From NCBI RefSeq assembly GCF_001428255.1, contig NZ_LMRW01000012.1, positions 268,715-332,714 of the forward strand: a stretch of DNA of 64,000 nt, in the 5' to 3' direction. Below the pieces are notes generated by a model. The model was given only the letters and a program-made list of their open reading frames with translations. It was not told the origin of the DNA and made no database searches. This DNA comes from Agromyces sp. Soil535 (lineage in GTDB: Bacteria > Actinomycetota > Actinomycetes > Actinomycetales > Microbacteriaceae). Of this stretch, positions 61,904 through 64,000 are shown piece after piece. Positions within the stretch are counted from its first letter, which is position 1, and each line of letters opens with the position of its first letter. Made by a program: the position numbers and the translations under genes.

Positions 61904-62698
61904 ATGGGTAGCGCTACGAGAGGGGCCCTCGCCGTTTCGCGAGCCGCGCTCGCCGAGCTCGGCCGGGCCGAACTCCCGGTCGCCGAGGACCTCCTCGCGG
62001 TCGGTCGGGTCGTGGGTGCGTCGTCGCAGCTGCGCTCGGCGCTCACCGACAACGAGGCGGATGTCGCGCAGAAGCGCGCGCTCGTGCAGGCGGTCTTCGG
62101 CTCGAAGATCTCCGCAGAAGCGGTCGCGCTGCTCATCGCCGCCGCCTCGAGCCGCTGGTCGAGCGGCGAGGACTTCCTCGCCGGCGTCGAGGAGATCGGC
62201 TATCGCGTCGCCGCCGAGTCGGGGCCCGATGGCGTCGACATCGACGCGGAGCTGTTCGCGTTCGAGCGCACCGTCGCATCCGACTCGGAGCTCGAGCTCG
62301 CGCTCGGCAGCAAGCTGAGCCCGACCGCCTCCAAGACGAAGCTCGTCGACCGCCTGCTCGTCGGCAAGGCGACGCCGCAGACGGTCGCGATCGTGCGTCA
62401 TCTCGTGCAGCAGCCGCGCGGCCGCCGCATCGGCGCGGCGCTGCGACACGCGGCATCCGTCGTCGCCGACCAGCGCGGTTTCGACGTCGCGACGGTCACG
62501 ACCGCCCGGCCGCTCACGGCCGCGCAGCTCGGCCGCCTCGAGCAGGGCATCGCCGCGCAGGCGGGCCGTCGTGTTCGGTTCGACACCATCGTCGACCCCG
62601 CCGTGATCGGCGGTGTCCGCGTGCAGATCGGCGACGACGTCATCGACGGGAGCGTCGCCAGCCGCCTCAGCTCGCTGAGGCAGAAGCTTGCCGGCTGA
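61904..62698 (+). CDS. atpH: ATP synthase F1 subunit delta
   Basis: 264 residues, longer than E. coli delta (177), as usual in actinobacteria. N-terminal helical bundle (AVSRAALAELGRAELPVAEDLLAVG) and C-terminal domain (RVRFDTIVDPAVIGGVRVQIGDDVIDGS), the most conserved part of the family. Connects the b stalk to the top of F1. Starts 3 nt after atpF. Confidence 0.93.
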   Translation: MGSATRGALAVSRAALAELGRAELPVAEDLLAVGRVVGASSQLRSALTDNEADVAQKRALVQAVFGSKISAEAVALLIAAASSRWSSGEDFLAGVEEIGYRVAAESGPDGVDIDAELFAFERTVASDSELELALGSKLSPTASKTKLVDRLLVGKATPQTVAIVRHLVQQPRGRRIGAALRHAASVVADQRGFDVATVTTARPLTAAQLGRLEQGIAAQAGRRVRFDTIVDPAVIGGVRVQIGDDVIDGSVASRLSSLRQKLAG

Positions 62699-62774
62699 CG
62701 CCGGATGAAACGACCGGCGTCCCGCGCCGCGACACACCAGTAGCTGTACAACCGGTACAGAAAAGGGAAAGACA

Positions 62775-64000
62775 ATGGCAGAACTCTCCATCAGCCCCGA
62801 CGAGATCCGTTCGGCTCTCTCGGAGTTCGTCTCGTCGTACGAGCCGGGCCAGGCGCAGAAGACCGAGGTCGGGTACGTCACCGACACGGCCGACGGCATC
62901 GCGCACGTCGAGGGCCTTCCCTCGGTCATGGCGAACGAGCTCATCCGCTTCGCCGACGGCACGCTCGGCCTCGCGCTGAACCTCGACGAGGACGAGATCG
63001 GCGTCGTCGTGCTGGGCGAGTTCGCCGGCATCGAGGAGGGCATGGAGGTGACCCGCACGGGCGAGGTCCTCTCGGTCCCCGTCGGCGAGGGTTACCTCGG
63101 CCGTGTCGTCGACCCGCTCGGCAACCCGATCGACGGCCTCGGCGAGATCACCGGCATCGAGGGCCTGCGTGCCCTCGAACTGCAGGCGCCCGGCGTCATG
63201 CAGCGCAAGTCGGTGCACGAGCCGCTGCAGACGGGTATCAAGGCCATCGACGCGATGATCCCGGTCGGCCGCGGCCAGCGGGAGCTCATCATCGGCGACC
63301 GCCAGACCGGCAAGACCGCCATCGCGATCGACACGATCATCAACCAGAAGGCGAACTGGGAGTCGGGCGACCCGAACAAGCAGGTTCGCTGCATCTACGT
63401 GGCCATCGGGCAGAAGGGCTCGACGATCGCCTCAGTGAAGGGCGCCCTGGAGGACGCCGGCGCCATGCAGTACACCACCATCGTCGCCGCTCCGGCTTCC
63501 GACCCCGCCGGCTTCAAGTACCTCGCGCCGTACACCGGCTCGGCCATCGGCCAGCACTGGATGTACGACTCCAAGCACGTCCTCATCATCTTCGACGACC
63601 TGTCGAAGCAGGCCGAGGCGTACCGTGCGGTCTCGCTCCTCCTCCGCCGCCCGCCGGGCCGCGAGGCCTACCCGGGTGACGTGTTCTACCTGCACTCGCG
63701 CCTGCTCGAACGTTGCGCCAAGCTCTCCGACGAGCTCGGCGCCGGCTCGATGACCGGTCTGCCGATCATCGAGACGAAGGCGAACGACGTCTCGGCGTAC
63801 ATCCCCACCAACGTGATCTCGATCACCGACGGGCAGATCTTCCTGCAGTCGGACCTCTTCAACGCGAACCAGCGTCCCGCGGTCGACGTCGGCATCTCGG
63901 TGTCGCGAGTCGGCGGTGACGCCCAGGTCAAGTCGATCAAGAAGGTCTCGGGCACGCTGAAGATCGAGCTCGCCCAGTACCGCTCGCTCGAGGCGTTCGC
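62775..64000 (+). CDS. atpA: ATP synthase F1 subunit alpha, 5' part
   Basis: First 408 codons; the gene runs off the right edge without a stop. N-terminal beta barrel ([20 protein letters not shown]), Walker [23 protein letters not shown] and [20 protein letters not shown]. Non-catalytic nucleotide-binding subunit of F1. AAAGGGAAAG is the ribosome site. Confidence 0.96.
   Translation, partial: MAELSISPDEIRSALSEFVSSYEPGQAQKTEVGYVTDTADGIAHVEGLPSVMANELIRFADGTLGLALNLDEDEIGVVVLGEFAGIEEGMEVTRTGEVLSVPVGEGYLGRVVDPLGNPIDGLGEITGIEGLRALELQAPGVMQRKSVHEPLQTGIKAIDAMIPVGRGQRELIIGDRQTGKTAIAIDTIINQKANWESGDPNKQVRCIYVAIGQKGSTIASVKGALEDAGAMQYTTIVAAPASDPAGFKYLAPYTGSAIGQHWMYDSKHVLIIFDDLSKQAEAYRAVSLLLRRPPGREAYPGDVFYLHSRLLERCAKLSDELGAGSMTGLPIIETKANDVSAYIPTNVISITDGQIFLQSDLFNANQRPAVDVGISVSRVGGDAQVKSIKKVSGTLKIELAQYRSLEAF

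Overview
The window is 64 kb of very GC-rich, densely packed bacterial chromosome. Gene content and order point to a high-GC Gram-positive actinobacterium, most likely of the family Microbacteriaceae. The evidence is an actinobacterial Kgd (2-oxoglutarate dehydrogenase) N-terminus, GuaB1, a Rho factor with a long Arg/Gly-rich insertion, the order argS-lysA-hom-thrC-thrB-rho-prfA-prmC-sua5-wecA-atpI-atpBEFHA, DtxR/IdeR iron boxes, and many genes whose -10 hexamer lies only 6-7 nt before the start codon, as in leaderless transcripts. The family assignment is inference from the sequence, not a database match. There is no phage, insertion sequence, CRISPR array or replication origin.

Layout. 1-10.4 kb: start of kgd, guaB1, a CNNM/CorC pair, duplicated VOC proteins, a HAD phosphatase, NAD(P)HX dehydratase, a GT-C type membrane protein, a thiamine-binding protein and an MFS exporter. 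10.4-17.6 kb, minus strand: a three-gene sensory operon (DesK-like kinase, membrane protein resembling a kinase without catalytic motifs, NarL-type regulator), metX and metY for methionine, and an acyltransferase. 17.6-24.9 kb, plus strand: short-chain dehydrogenase, K+ channel, phosphoribosyltransferase, S51-like peptidase, uracil-DNA glycosylase, acetyltransferase, lipoprotein, amidase. 25-30 kb: siderophore uptake regulon (siderophore-interacting protein, two FecCD permeases, ATPase, binding protein) with two iron boxes. 30-38 kb, minus strand: small HExxH membrane protein, flavin disulfide oxidoreductase, arginase-like protein with altered metal ligands, PspA and TPM-domain protein, an ECF sigma factor with a probable membrane partner, and a DUF2461 protein.

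38-64 kb: tRNA-Arg, a ROK regulator and a lipoprotein, then the conserved housekeeping block: argS and a DUF2993 protein; lysA-hom-thrC-thrB (aspartate-family amino acids, translationally coupled); rho, prfA, prmC; sua5, wecA; and the ATP synthase operon running off the right end inside atpA. Two insertions break this block: cysK-cysE lies antiparallel between prfA and prmC, and a TetR-regulated two-gene ABC exporter plus a HAD phosphatase lies between prmC and sua5.

The most unusual signal is not a gene. A 9-mer, GGATGCCGC, occurs exactly about 50 times (about 25 in each orientation), against roughly 2 expected from composition. It uses codons that look uncommon in this sequence (GAT, GCA, TCC) inside genes, and it forms the arms of several terminator hairpins, which resembles the behaviour of DNA uptake sequences in other bacteria.
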